Shown: positions 32,524 to 41,351, numbered from the stretch's first letter. The stretch: 41,510 nucleotides of DNA from Micromonospora andamanensis (GCF_016863495.1 NZ_BOOZ01000043.1:1-41510); one strand, 5' to 3'. Numbers and translations are program-made. The notes: generated by a model from the sequence alone, not told the origin.

Positions 32524-32904
32524 ATGCGGATCGGCGATCTTGCGGCCCGGACCGGCGTGAGTGCCCGGTCGATCCGGTACTACGAAGAGCAAGGACTGCT
32601 CGTTTCCACGCGTACGGCGAGCGGCCAGCGGATCTTCTCGGAGGCGGCGGTGCAGCGGGTGCGGCTGATCCAGCGGCTGTTCGACGCGGGCCTGAGTAGT
32701 AGGCGCATGTATGAGCTGCTGCCCTGCATGACCAATCCGGACATCCGCACCTCGTGGTTGACCGACCGCCTTGGCGAGGAGCGTGATCGCATCGTCGCGG
32801 AGATGGCGCAGCTCGCCCGGACGGTGTCGGCGCTGGAGGACATCATCGACGACATGGCTGTTGACGAGCAGCCGCAGGTATCGGGCGCAGGCGCCGCAGC
32901 CTGA
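32524..32904 (+). CDS. MerR-family transcriptional regulator
   Basis: 126 aa from the ATG at 32524, just after GAGGGA. HTH and wing: MRIGDLAARTGVSARSIRYY, EEQGLLVSTRTASGQRIFSE, then VQRVRLIQRLFDAGLSSRRM and a coiled coil (LGEERDRIVAEMAQLARTVS). One Cys (LLPCMTNPD) lies where stress-sensing relatives may bind a ligand. It is 56 bases upstream of the Old Yellow Enzyme gene on the same strand, with a MerR-type promoter dyad between, so it likely controls that gene. Confidence 0.9.
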   Translation: MRIGDLAARTGVSARSIRYYEEQGLLVSTRTASGQRIFSEAAVQRVRLIQRLFDAGLSSRRMYELLPCMTNPDIRTSWLTDRLGEERDRIVAEMAQLARTVSALEDIIDDMAVDEQPQVSGAGAAA

Positions 32905-32922
32905 TCTGACTGTGCCAGCGGC

Positions 32923-32954
32923 TTGCCCCTGACACTGGTGTCAACTCCTACGGT
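32923..32954 (+). promoter_or_regulatory. MerR-type promoter of the Old Yellow Enzyme gene
   Basis: TTGCCC (32923-32928) and TACGGT (32949-32954) are separated by 20 bases, longer than normal, with the perfect palindrome TGACACTGGTGTCA (32930-32943) in the spacer. This is the layout MerR proteins act on. The start of transcription would fall near the ATG at 32961, so the mRNA could be leaderless. Confidence 0.6.
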
Positions 32955-32960
32955 GAGGGC

Positions 32961-34067
32961 ATGACAGCCAACCTCACCGCTCGCCCGGCTGGCAGTATCG
33001 CACTGGCGCCGCTGCTGAAGCCTGTCACGTTCGCCGGTATGTCGTTGAGTTCGCGGTTTGCCATGGCGCCGATGACTCGGTTCCGCTCACCGGGTGGGGT
33101 GCCGGCGCCCGAGGTCGCCGCGTACTACCGCCGCCGCGCCGAGCACGGCGTCGGGCTCATCGTCACCGAGGGAGTCTGGGTCGACCATCCGAGCGCAGGC
33201 CACGAGGACACGGTGCCGCGGATGACCGCGGGTGCCGCCGAGGCAAGCTGGCGGCGTGTGGTCGACGACGTGCACGCCGTGGGCGGCCGGATCGCGGCGC
33301 AGCTGTGGCACCTCGGCAGCTTGCGAGAGCCGATTGACGGGCTCGCTGCGTGGACGCCGTCTGGGGTGCGTGAGTCGGGCCGCCCGGCAAGCCACGCGAT
33401 GACCGCCGCCGACATTGACGAGTTGCTCGATGCGTACGCTCAGGCGGCACGGGTGGCGGCCCGGGCCGGGTTTGACGCGATCGAGATTCACGCCGCTCAC
33501 GGTTACCTACTGGACGAGTTCCTGTGGCCGTTCACCAACCGGCGCACCGACGCGTTCGGCGGCTCGCCGGCTCGGCGCGCAGCGTTCCCGGCTGCGGTCG
33601 TGCGCGCCGTTCGTGCGGAATTCCCGGCGAGCCGGCCAGTGATAGTGCGGTTCTCCCAGTTCAAGGAACGGCGGTTCGACGCCCGAATCGCGGAGACCCC
33701 TGCCGAGCTGGACCAGATCCTGACCGCGCTCGTCGAGGCTGGCGCGAGTGCGCTGCACGCGTCTCAGCGGCGATTCTGGGAGCCGGCATTCCCCGACTCT
33801 GAACTGAACCTTGCCGGTTGGGCGAAGCAGCTCACCGGACTGCCGACGATCACGGTGGGCTCGGTCGGATTGACCCGTGATTTCCTCCGGCCCGGCGGCC
33901 CCGAGTCGATCTCCGGCCTGGTCCAGCGGGCGACGGCCGGCGAGTTCGACCTCGTTGCGCTCGGCCGGATTCTGCTGGGCAACCCCGACTGGGTTACCAA
34001 CGCTGCCGCCGGCCGGCTCGACGACATCGTCGAGTACCGCAAGTCCCACGAAGATACCTACTACTGA
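32961..34067 (+). CDS. NADH:flavin oxidoreductase, Old Yellow Enzyme family
   Basis: 368 aa TIM-barrel FMN enzyme. Motifs: SSRFAMAPMTRFRSPGGVPA near the N-terminus, GLIVTEGVWVDHPSAGH, GGRIAAQLWHLG, and the substrate-binding stretch EIHAAHGYLLDEFLWPFTN with His176, His179 and Tyr181. It ends with VALGRILLGNPDWV, which holds the FMN phosphate. It would reduce activated C=C bonds of enals, enones or nitro compounds using NAD(P)H. Controlled in all likelihood by the MerR gene just upstream. Role: electrophile detoxification (inferred). Confidence 0.92.
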   Translation: MTANLTARPAGSIALAPLLKPVTFAGMSLSSRFAMAPMTRFRSPGGVPAPEVAAYYRRRAEHGVGLIVTEGVWVDHPSAGHEDTVPRMTAGAAEASWRRVVDDVHAVGGRIAAQLWHLGSLREPIDGLAAWTPSGVRESGRPASHAMTAADIDELLDAYAQAARVAARAGFDAIEIHAAHGYLLDEFLWPFTNRRTDAFGGSPARRAAFPAAVVRAVRAEFPASRPVIVRFSQFKERRFDARIAETPAELDQILTALVEAGASALHASQRRFWEPAFPDSELNLAGWAKQLTGLPTITVGSVGLTRDFLRPGGPESISGLVQRATAGEFDLVALGRILLGNPDWVTNAAAGRLDDIVEYRKSHEDTYY

Positions 34068-34235
34068 GCCTCGATCTCCGTCGTGGCCGTTGTCGGCCAG
34101 CGCGTTCGGCCTCGGTGGACGCGGTAACGGGGCCTGGCGGCAACCGCCATGCGATCACCCCACCAGAAAGCTTGATTGCCTCAGGCATTGCGCCTAGCAT
34201 GATACTTGATTGAGTAAAGCATTTAAGGAGACCCG

Positions 34236-35246
34236 ATGACAGCCGCACTGACGAAGGCGCGCGAGTGGCACCTGGTGCGCCGTCCGCGCACCAACGCGTC
34301 CCCTGACGATTTCGCCCTGATCGAGACCGACGTACCGGAGCCCGGTCCCGGCCAGGTGGTGGTGCGCAACACGCACCTGTCGGTGGACCCGTACATGCGC
34401 GGACGGATGGACGACAGGCCGTCCTACATTCCGCCGTTCCCGCTCGACGCACCGCTGGAGGGTTCGGCGGTCGGCGTGGTCGTCGAGTCCCGTACGCCGC
34501 AACTCGCGGCCGGTCAGGTGGTGGAGCATTTCGCCGGCCTGCGTGAGGTCACCGTGGCCGACGCGGCGGCCGTCTCCCCGATCGACGTCGACGGGCTGCC
34601 CGCCGAGGCATTCCTGGGCCCCCTCGGCCCCACCGGGTTGAGCGCCTGGATCGGCATCAGCGAGTTGACTGCGGTGCAGCCCGGCGACACGGTGTTCGTC
34701 ACCGGTGCGGCCGGCGCGGTCGGCAGCATCGCCGGGCAGATCGCCCGGCTGCGGGGCGCGGGCCGGGTGATCGGCAGCGCCGGGTCGGCCGCGAAGGTTG
34801 ACTACCTGCGCGGGACGTACGACGTCGCCTTCGACTACCACGACGGCGACGTGCGCGAACACCTGGAACAAGCTGCGCCCGACGGCATCGACGTGGTGTT
34901 TGACAACGTCGGCGGTGTCCAGTTGGAGGCTGCGATCAGTAACCTCAGGGTCGGCGCACGGATCGCACTCTGCGGCATGGTGAGCCAGTACGACGGCCGC
35001 GAGCCGTACGGGGTGCGCAACCTCTTCGATCTGGTGACGAAGCGTGTGACGACCTACGGCTTCCTGGTCACCGACCATCTGCACCGGATGCCGGACTTCC
35101 GCGCCGAGATGACCCGGTGGCTGCGCGACGGCGACGTCACCTACCACCAGACGGTCCTCGACGGCATCGAGCGGGTGCCCGAGGCCCTGCTCTCCCTGCT
35201 CTCCAGCGGGGCGCCCATCACCGGTAAGGCAGTGGTGCGGCCATGA
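34236..35246 (+). CDS. Zinc-independent MDR alkenal/one oxidoreductase (NADP-dependent)
   Basis: 336 aa, ATG with a near-ideal AAGGAG site 6 bases upstream. It belongs to the leukotriene B4 dehydrogenase/prostaglandin reductase-like branch of medium-chain reductases: NTHLSVDPYMRGRM, GPLGPTGLSAWIG, the Rossmann site FVTGAAGAVGSIAGQIARL (Gly-rich loop near residue 155) and VFDNVGGVQLEAAISNLR. No structural or catalytic zinc ligands are seen. It reduces conjugated double bonds with NADPH. The upstream gap 34068-34235 has an AT-rich stretch (34170-34225) likely to be the promoter. A truncated NmrA gene overlaps its stop. Confidence 0.92.
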   Translation: MTAALTKAREWHLVRRPRTNASPDDFALIETDVPEPGPGQVVVRNTHLSVDPYMRGRMDDRPSYIPPFPLDAPLEGSAVGVVVESRTPQLAAGQVVEHFAGLREVTVADAAAVSPIDVDGLPAEAFLGPLGPTGLSAWIGISELTAVQPGDTVFVTGAAGAVGSIAGQIARLRGAGRVIGSAGSAAKVDYLRGTYDVAFDYHDGDVREHLEQAAPDGIDVVFDNVGGVQLEAAISNLRVGARIALCGMVSQYDGREPYGVRNLFDLVTKRVTTYGFLVTDHLHRMPDFRAEMTRWLRDGDVTYHQTVLDGIERVPEALLSLLSSGAPITGKAVVRP

Positions 35247-35629
35247 GGATCCTCGTGACCGGCGCCCGTGGCAAGACCGGCGGAGAGGTGGTGACCCGGC
35301 TGAGCAACGTCCCCGGCGTCACCGTCCGGAAGGGCTCGTCCCGGCCCGGCGCGGAAACCCCGTTCGACTGGGCCGACCCGACCACGTGGCCCGAAGCGGT
35401 CAAGGACGCCGACGCCGTCTACCTGATGCGACCCGACCTGCCCGACGCCCCGGACCTCGTCGCGAATCTGGTCGACCTCGCAGCCGACGCGCACGTAGCG
35501 CTCCTGTCAGAGCGGGGAGCGCGGCCAACCATCTGGTGCACGTGGCCACAGCCGCTGGGCGAACAGGACGGCTGCGGTCACCCAGACGGTGGGTTTGCCT
35601 GCGGCTCGTTTGCTCTTATGGCGTGGTGA
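35243..35629 (+). pseudogene. Truncated NmrA-like NAD(P)-binding protein
   Basis: The ATG at 35243 overlaps the MDR stop (ATGA). The first ~92 residues are a normal NmrA/SDR start: RILVTGARGKTGGEVVTRL, TPFDWADPTTWPEAV, DADAVYLMRPDLPDAPDLV, DLAADAHVALLSE. After that the protein turns into unrelated sequence and stops at 128 aa, while intact relatives have about 250-300. The C-terminal half is gone, so this is a broken gene cut by a deletion or rearrangement next to the convergent TetR gene. Confidence 0.75.
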
Positions 35630-36224
35630 GGTTCTCGGCGGCTGGTGCGGAGAGGATGGACAGGACCGTGGCGGCGACGACCTGCGTGGCCTGCGTGGCG
35701 TCCAGGCGGCCGGCGCGGTTCTCTTGCGCGGCACCGTTCAGTATGTAGTGCATCGAGCTGACCAGCCAGCTCAGGGGCAGGTCGGTGCGGAACACGCCTT
35801 GTTCTTGACCGCGCCGTATCAGGCCCTCGACGCGTTCGGCCGCGTCGGAGTGCAAGTCCTGCAGCCGGCCAGCGGGCAACACTGACTGCGCCGCGGTGAG
35901 CAACGCTGCCGATTCGGCGACCAGTTGCCAGCTGGATGCCAGCAGGCGAGCCATCGCCTTACGTGCGTCGCCGCCGAGATCCACGTCGGCGAGGACCTTG
36001 TCGCCGGCCTCGAGGGCGTCGACCAGGGCGCGTTCAACCAGTTCCGACCTGGTGCGGAAGTGGCCGTAGAGAGTCATCCGGCCCACGCCCGCGGCCTTGG
36101 CGATGTCGTCGACTGTCGCGTCGGGATTGCGGCTGAGGCTCACCCGGGCAGCGGTAACGATGCGGGCGATGCTGCGCTCGGCATCGGCGCGCCGCCGTGG
36201 TGTCGGCGTCTCGGCAGAAACCAT
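35616..36224 (-). CDS. TetR-family transcriptional regulator
   Basis: 202 aa. The N-terminal HTH is clear: IARIVTAARVSLSRNPDATV, DDIAKAAGVGRMTLYGHFRT, RSELVERALVDALEAGD. The rest is the variable ligand-binding domain (ESAALLTAAQSVLPAGRLQD, PLSWLVSSMHYILNGAAQE). It is divergent from an MFS exporter gene with a 95-base gap, the usual arrangement for a TetR repressor relieved by the exported compound. Confidence 0.9.
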   Translation of the reverse strand: MVSAETPTPRRRADAERSIARIVTAARVSLSRNPDATVDDIAKAAGVGRMTLYGHFRTRSELVERALVDALEAGDKVLADVDLGGDARKAMARLLASSWQLVAESAALLTAAQSVLPAGRLQDLHSDAAERVEGLIRRGQEQGVFRTDLPLSWLVSSMHYILNGAAQENRAGRLDATQATQVVAATVLSILSAPAAENLTTP

Positions 36225-36235
36225 GCCCCCAGATT

Positions 36236-36300
36236 AGCTCGTACGGGAATGTACAGGTTAGCCTTCACCGTTGTAAGTCGTACCCAGTCATACGAGTTAT
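36236..36300. promoter_or_regulatory. Candidate TetR operator between TetR and MFS genes
   Basis: The gap contains an imperfect palindrome CGTACCCAGTCATACG (36279-36294, CGTA/TACG arms) and a related CTCGTACGGGAATGTAC 40 bases to the left. Two similar CGTAC-bearing sites in the short divergent promoter fit TetR operators. Confidence 0.4.
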
Positions 36301-36319
36301 TGGTTGAGGAAGGCTGACC

Positions 36320-37708
36320 ATGACCACACATGAGACGCGTACGAGCGCGCCGTCGGCGCCACATCCGCAACGCTGGCGCATCCTGGGCTTCCTCGGCGTC
36401 GCCCAGCTGATGCTGATCCTGGACGTCACAGTGGTCGCCATCGCGCTGCCGCACATGGAAACCGATCTGGAGCTGAGCCGCGCCGCGCTGACGTGGACGG
36501 TCAGCGCATACACCCTGACCTTTGGCGGGCTGATGCTTCTCGGTGGTCGCATCGCCGACCTGATAGGCGGTAAGAAGGGGGTCCTGGCCGGCCTACTGAT
36601 CTTCACCGCGGCATCACTGGCAACCGGCCTCTCCGGTTCCGCCGAGGTCCTGATCACTGGCCGCGTCGCCCAGGGCATCGGGGCGGCCCTGCTGTCACCC
36701 GCGGCGTTGTCGCTGGTGGTCACCTTGTTCGATGGCGAGGAACGCAGCAGAGCCCTGGGCGTATGGTCGGCGCTCGGCGGCGGCGGTGCCGCGCTCGGCG
36801 TCCTGCTGGGTGGGTTGATCACCGCCGGGCCGGGCTGGCCGTGGGTGTTCTTCATCAACGTGCCCGTCGGGCTGGTGATCATCGCCACGCTCGCCGGCAC
36901 ACTGCCCAGCAGCCGCAGCACCGCGACGGGCGGGCGCCTGGACCTGTTGGGCGCCTTGCTGGTCACCGGTTCCTCCGGCGCCGTCATCTACGCGCTGATC
37001 CGCGCCGGAGACCACGGCTGGTTGACCGCCGCCACCGGCTGGCTGCTCCTGACCGCTGTGATCGGCTACATCGCGTTCGTCGCCTGGCAGAAGCGCGCCG
37101 CCTCGCCCCTGATGAATGCCGCCCTGCTGGCGCGCCGGCCGGTCACCACCGGCACGTTCCTCATCCTCATGGCCACCGCTCTGATGGTCGCGGTGTTCTT
37201 CCTCGGCACGTTCTACTTCCAGCAGGCTCGCGGCTACGGAGCCCTGCACACCGGTCTGTTGTTCCTGCCGATTGCGGTGGCCACCATGCTGGGTGCGAAC
37301 CTCACCGGCCGCGTCATCGGCCGGCTCGGTGCCCGCCAGCTTGCCGTCGCCGGGTTGGTCGTCGCTGCGGCCGGCATGGCCGTGCCGGCGCTGTCGATGA
37401 ATCCGACCGCCATCACCACCGGCGTCGCGATCGCCGCGGCGGGTACCGGGGCGCTGTTCGTCGTCGCGTCCGCCACGGCGTTGGGCCAGGTTGCGCCGCA
37501 CGAGGCCGGCATCGCGTCCGGCATCGTCAGCACCTTCCACGAGTTCGGCGCGTCCATCGGCGCCGCGGTCGTCTCCAGCGTCGCCGCCGCCAGCCTGATC
37601 GGCGACACCCTGACCGGCTTCCGTGACGGCTTCCTCACCGCCGCGATTGCCGCCGGTGTTGCCGCCGGCATCGCCGCGGTTGTCACGCCGGGCCGCTCGG
37701 CGCGCTGA
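36320..37708 (+). CDS. MFS drug exporter, DHA2 (EmrB/QacA) family, 14 TM
   Basis: 462 aa integral membrane protein. Signatures: DVTVVAIALPHMETDLELS in TM1, motif A GGRIADLIGGKKGVLAGLL, RVAQGIGAALLSPAALSLVV, and the antiporter-type segment GGGGAALGVLLGGLITAGPG. Length and hydrophobic pattern fit 14 helices. It would export small molecules using the proton gradient. The divergent TetR likely regulates it. Its distance from the RiPP cluster (about 15 kb) makes it an uncertain candidate exporter for that product. Confidence 0.92.
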   Translation: MTTHETRTSAPSAPHPQRWRILGFLGVAQLMLILDVTVVAIALPHMETDLELSRAALTWTVSAYTLTFGGLMLLGGRIADLIGGKKGVLAGLLIFTAASLATGLSGSAEVLITGRVAQGIGAALLSPAALSLVVTLFDGEERSRALGVWSALGGGGAALGVLLGGLITAGPGWPWVFFINVPVGLVIIATLAGTLPSSRSTATGGRLDLLGALLVTGSSGAVIYALIRAGDHGWLTAATGWLLLTAVIGYIAFVAWQKRAASPLMNAALLARRPVTTGTFLILMATALMVAVFFLGTFYFQQARGYGALHTGLLFLPIAVATMLGANLTGRVIGRLGARQLAVAGLVVAAAGMAVPALSMNPTAITTGVAIAAAGTGALFVVASATALGQVAPHEAGIASGIVSTFHEFGASIGAAVVSSVAAASLIGDTLTGFRDGFLTAAIAAGVAAGIAAVVTPGRSAR

Positions 37709-37908
37709 CACCCCAGCGAAAGCCGGCGACCGGGCGCCTCGCAGCACGCCAAGCAGCCGTGCGGCCCGCTCGCGTACCGACCCCGGGGGCCACGAGCGCC
37801 CGGGGTCGGGCAGCTGCAAACACTGCCCACGCCGCAGCAGTCAGTTCGCAGGACGCGCCACCGAAGCTGTCCGCCCGGGCGCGGGTGTTCGCCACCGGCC
37901 AGGGCCGC

Positions 37909-38096
37909 AAGGGACTCGTCGCTTCCACCGGCACCACCCTGACGAGCCTGCACGGCATCGGACCCTCCGGCGGCGCCCGGCTGCTGGTCGAGGTCGGCGA
38001 CATCACCCGATTCCCGAACCGGGCCCCTTTCGCCTCCTGGGACGGCACCGCCCCGTCGACGCCTCCTCTGGCAACCTCCTCCCACCGCTGGCGTGA
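37909..38096 (+). pseudogene. Remnant of an IS110-family transposase
   Basis: Translation gives TTLTSLHGIGPSGGARLLVE, VGDITRFPNRAPFASWDGTA, which is the C-terminal transposase_20 domain signature of IS110 elements. The reading frame then shifts: the next frame supplies PVDASSGNLLPPL before a stop at 38096. The catalytic N-terminal DEDD domain and the final HRLSRxGNR part are missing. No flanking repeats are visible. The surrounding gap 37709-38223 holds nothing else I can name. Confidence 0.7.
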
Positions 38097-38223
38097 AAGG
38101 TTGGGAGCCGAGGGGGTGTGTTCCTCGCCGTCACCCTGGCGGTCCTTCGGGCCGTGGTGGTCGCCGAGCGCTCGACGCGGCTGCGTAGCATCGGACCGGT
38201 CAACGGCTCCGAGTCGCGATCTC

Positions 38224-38718
38224 TTACCGCCCGGTGGTGCCGTCGATGAGCTCTCTCAGAATGTCGGCGTGGCCGGCATGCCGGACGGTCTCGCTCGTCA
38301 TGTGGGCGAGCACCCAGCGAAGCGTACGAGGCGCGTCGCCGACGGGCTGTGCGGTGAGCACGGTGGGGCCGGCGGCTGCAATGAGGTGGGCGTCGCTGTC
38401 GGCGATCGCAGCCCGGTAGTCGGCGATGACCTGGTCTGGGGACCGGTCTGGTGCGACCACCATGTCGAAGTCGACGTCGGCGTAGCGCGGGTCGCCGGCG
38501 AACGTGTAGCCGAACCAATACAGTTCGGCGTGGGTCAGGTGCTGGACCAGCCCCAGCAGTGTGGTGTCGGAGACGACCAGGCGGCGCCGCAGCTGCTCCT
38601 CGTTCAAGCCGGCGACCTTCTTGAGCACGCATGATCGAGCGAAGGACAAGAAGGCGAGGGCGGTGTCGAGCTCGCCGTCGTCGTTGGGTGGCACGGCTTC
38701 GCGTTGGGATTCGAGCAT
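38224..38718 (-). CDS. DinB-family (DUF664) protein
   Basis: 164 aa. Metal-dependent four-helix DinB fold: TALAFLSFARSCVLKKVAGL, TTLLGLVQHLTHAELYWFGY with the first His, and RWVLAHMTSETVRHAGHADI with two more. The end HAGHADILRELIDG is the family's C-terminal mark. It may be a mycothiol- or bacillithiol-type S-transferase; the substrate is unknown. It lies alone between an IS110 remnant and an empty region. Confidence 0.88.
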   Translation of the reverse strand: MLESQREAVPPNDDGELDTALAFLSFARSCVLKKVAGLNEEQLRRRLVVSDTTLLGLVQHLTHAELYWFGYTFAGDPRYADVDFDMVVAPDRSPDQVIADYRAAIADSDAHLIAAAGPTVLTAQPVGDAPRTLRWVLAHMTSETVRHAGHADILRELIDGTTGR

Positions 38719-39072
38719 GCCCCGATCTTACGATCTTGTTATCCCGAAAAGGCAGGGACGTCGTCCCGCGTGAAGTGGTCTTCACCGCTGATCACGCAGC
38801 AGCCGAATATCTCGCCGAGGACGCTCCGCCGCTGCTCAGTCAGCGGATTCGCGAACACCACCACCCGAACCTGCTCCGCCTGACACGCATCGGCCTCCGC
38901 ATAACCCGGGGCGTTCATTCGACAAATCTGTAACTGTTGGGACTTCCGCCGGTGCCGCTCGTAGCCTGCCACCAGGTAACGGTGCGTCGCTGGCATGCGG
39001 GTGCCCCGCGGGGGTGGCAGGTCAGCATAGCTGGAGCCCCGTAAGGGGACACAAACGAGGCCGAGGCGATTC
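38719..39072. other. 354-base gap
   Basis: No supported gene. A minus-strand frame (38739-39098) is open for 119 codons, with a plausible-looking end (SVLGEIFGCCVISGEDHFTR), but it has no family I know and would overlap the start of the membrane protein at 39073. The right part should contain the promoter for that gene. Confidence 0.4.
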
Positions 39073-40596
39073 ATGGCGGGTGTTCCACAGGCTGACACGG
39101 AGAAGGCGCGTCCTTCCCGGGCGTCACTACCTCCGTTCGCCTTCGCGCCGGTGGCCGTGGCGGCTGCCGTGGTAGCGGTCGCGCTGATGGCGACGGCGTC
39201 CAGGTACGGCTACCACCGTGACGAGTTGTACTTCCGCGTCCTGGGCTTCCACCCGTCGTGGGGCTATGTCGATCAACCTCCTGGCACGCCACTGCTCGCC
39301 CGCGCGTCCGTGCAGATCTTCGGCGACTCGCTGTGGGGTCTGCGCGTACCGGCGATGCTGGCGACCGTCGGCGTGGCGGTACTGCTCGCCCTGGTGGCCC
39401 GTGAGGTCGGTGCCGGCAGGTGGGGACAAGGGTTGGCCGCCGTCGGTGCCGCTGGCACGTTCCCGCTGGTGTTCGGGCACGTCCTGCTCACGGCCACCGT
39501 CGACATGGTGGCGTGGGTGCTGGTCCTGCTGTTCGCGATGCGGGCCCTGCTGCGGCAGGAGCCTCGCTGGTGGCTCGCCGTGGGCGCGGTGGTCGGAGTC
39601 TCGCTGTGGTTCAAGCTGCTGGTCGTCCTGCTGCTGGCCGTGCTTGCGGTCGCGCTGCTTCTCGTCGGGCCACGGTCGGCACTGGCCTCCCGATGGCTCT
39701 GGGCCGGTGCCCTGTTGGCGTTGGCGCTCGGTTCACCGATGGTCGCCTACCAGGTGGTCAACGATTTCCCGCAGCTCACCATGGCCCAGGCCCTGCAGGA
39801 GAACAAGGGTGAGGAGGCGCGCATCCTCCTGGTGCCGTTTCAGCTCAGTCTCGTCGGCCTCACGCTGGTGCCTATCTTCATCGCCGGCATGGTGGCGCTG
39901 GTGCGCCGTCCGGCCCTGCGACCGGTGCGCGCGCTCGCTGTCGGCTACGGGATTCTGCTGGTGGTCATGTTCCTGCTGGCCGCTCAGCCGTACTACAGCC
40001 TCGGTCTCTTCCTGACGATCTACGCGGTTGGTGCGGCACGGGCGGAGATGTGGTCCGGCACGGTGCCACGTCGCGTCGCGCTGGCGGCGGCGGTCGTCGT
40101 CAACGTCGTCGCCGCGGTGGCGTTCGCACTGCCGGTGTTCTCCATCGCAGCGCAGGCCCAACTCGGCATCACCGAGATCAACCAGGCGACCAGGGACCAG
40201 ATCGGCTGGCCCGAGTACACGCGTCAGGTCACCGACGTCGTGACGGCTCTACCGCCCCAGCAAAGGGCGAGCGCCGTCGTCATCACAAGCAACTACGGCG
40301 AGTACGGAGCCCTGCACCGCTACGGTTCCGGCCTGTCGACGGCCCGCCTCTACAGCGGACACAACGAGCTGCACCGCCTGGGTAGCCCGCCGGAGAGGGC
40401 CAGGGTGGCCGTTCTGGTGGGTTTCGGCGAGGACGGGAGCACTGTCCGGCAGTGGTTCGCCTCCTGTGAGGTCGCCGAGCACCTGGATCACGGCCTGGGC
40501 GTGGGCAACGAGGAGCAGGGCCGTCCGATCACCGTCTGCCGGGACCCGCGGGAGTCGTGGGCGGTGCTATGGCCCCGGTTCCAGCACTACAGCTGA
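39073..40596 (+). CDS. GT39/PMT-type membrane glycosyltransferase (ArnT-like)
   Basis: 507 aa with about 10-12 hydrophobic helices. After a short cytoplasmic start comes the first TM, then the diagnostic extracellular loop YGYHRDELYFRVLGFHPSWG with the acidic pair Asp-Glu, followed by YVDQPPGTPLLARASVQIFG. Further features: GRWGQGLAAVGAAGTFPLVF and LAAQPYYSLGLFLTIYAVG. The family transfers a sugar from a polyprenyl-phosphate donor to protein, lipid or wall polymer on the outer face of the membrane. The C-terminal ~130 residues form a soluble domain (SNYGEYGALHRYGSGLSTAR). It converges on and overlaps the TetR gene by 30 bases. Confidence 0.88.
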   Translation: MAGVPQADTEKARPSRASLPPFAFAPVAVAAAVVAVALMATASRYGYHRDELYFRVLGFHPSWGYVDQPPGTPLLARASVQIFGDSLWGLRVPAMLATVGVAVLLALVAREVGAGRWGQGLAAVGAAGTFPLVFGHVLLTATVDMVAWVLVLLFAMRALLRQEPRWWLAVGAVVGVSLWFKLLVVLLLAVLAVALLLVGPRSALASRWLWAGALLALALGSPMVAYQVVNDFPQLTMAQALQENKGEEARILLVPFQLSLVGLTLVPIFIAGMVALVRRPALRPVRALAVGYGILLVVMFLLAAQPYYSLGLFLTIYAVGAARAEMWSGTVPRRVALAAAVVVNVVAAVAFALPVFSIAAQAQLGITEINQATRDQIGWPEYTRQVTDVVTALPPQQRASAVVITSNYGEYGALHRYGSGLSTARLYSGHNELHRLGSPPERARVAVLVGFGEDGSTVRQWFASCEVAEHLDHGLGVGNEEQGRPITVCRDPRESWAVLWPRFQHYS

Positions 40597-41280
40597 CGGC
40601 GGGATGACCGATCCGGCGGCGTCGATGGTGACCCAATCGGTGGACGTCTGGTCGTCACGCAGGCCGTGGAGCACGGCATCCGTCAGCATCCTGAGGTCGT
40701 TCCTCGACCGCCCCGGGTCCGGCTCGACCAGATGTTGCAGGATGAGGCCGTCGAGGATCGCCGCGAGCCGTCGGCACAGAGCCATCAGCATGCGCTGGTC
40801 CGGAAGGTCGTCGACCTTCGTCATGAACCGTATCTGATCTTCGATGATCTGCACGTAGCTCCGGTACTGTCGGGCTCCGGCGTCGTCACTCGCGTTGCGT
40901 AGGAAGTGCAGGGTGAGTTCGTACTGCGAGGTTTGCAGTTCCTCGTTCGCTTCGACAAGTCGCCAGATGCCGGCGACGCATGTCCGGACCGCAGCGTCGA
41001 GTGGTAGTCCCTGGGGAAGCTCTCGTGACAACTCGTTTCGCGTCACCGTGAGGCTGTGCTGCAGGACAGCTCTGAGCAGGGAGTCGACCCCGTCGAACGC
41101 GTAGTGCAGGCTCGCCAGCGACGCTCCTGCCTCTGCCGTGACCGCACGGGTCGTCAGGCCCCGAAGCCCACCCCGGGCGAGGATCGTCGTCGCGGCCCGT
41201 ACCAGCTGCTCACGACGTGCCGCGCTCGTCATCCGCTCGACCACCGGCTGTCCGCTCCCTCTGTCCGTCTTCGTTGCCAC
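40567..41280 (-). CDS. TetR-family transcriptional regulator
   Basis: 237 aa from a GTG at 41280, with GAGG 5 bases upstream; longer in-frame starts lack such a site. HTH: RREQLVRAATTILARGGLRG, LTTRAVTAEAGASLASLHYA, then FDGVDSLLRAVLQHSLTV. The C-terminal domain is of the TetR_C_6-like kind (TCVAGIWRLVEANEELQTSQ, LCRRLAAILDGLILQHL). It is divergent from the gene starting at the right edge and probably represses it. Its 3' end overlaps the GT39 gene on the other strand. Confidence 0.88.
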   Translation of the reverse strand: MATKTDRGSGQPVVERMTSAARREQLVRAATTILARGGLRGLTTRAVTAEAGASLASLHYAFDGVDSLLRAVLQHSLTVTRNELSRELPQGLPLDAAVRTCVAGIWRLVEANEELQTSQYELTLHFLRNASDDAGARQYRSYVQIIEDQIRFMTKVDDLPDQRMLMALCRRLAAILDGLILQHLVEPDPGRSRNDLRMLTDAVLHGLRDDQTSTDWVTIDAAGSVIPPSAVVLEPGP

Positions 41281-41351
41281 ATCAACCTCGAAGCGCGAGT
41301 TAAGCACACGGGGATGCATCCATGTGTCGTCACCTCGCCAAAACATGGTCA

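Noticed and set aside
36320..37708. MFS gene as the dedicated exporter of the RiPP.
   Set aside because: It is about 15 kb away, has its own divergent TetR, and many unrelated genes lie between.
36695..37819. A 374-codon minus-strand frame opposite the MFS gene.
   Set aside because: Gly/Gln/Arg-rich repeat-like translation typical of antisense to membrane proteins.
38739..39098. 119-codon minus-strand ORF in the gap before the GT39 gene.
   Set aside because: No family recognised, overlaps the GT39 start, no clear ribosome binding site. Kept only as a remark.
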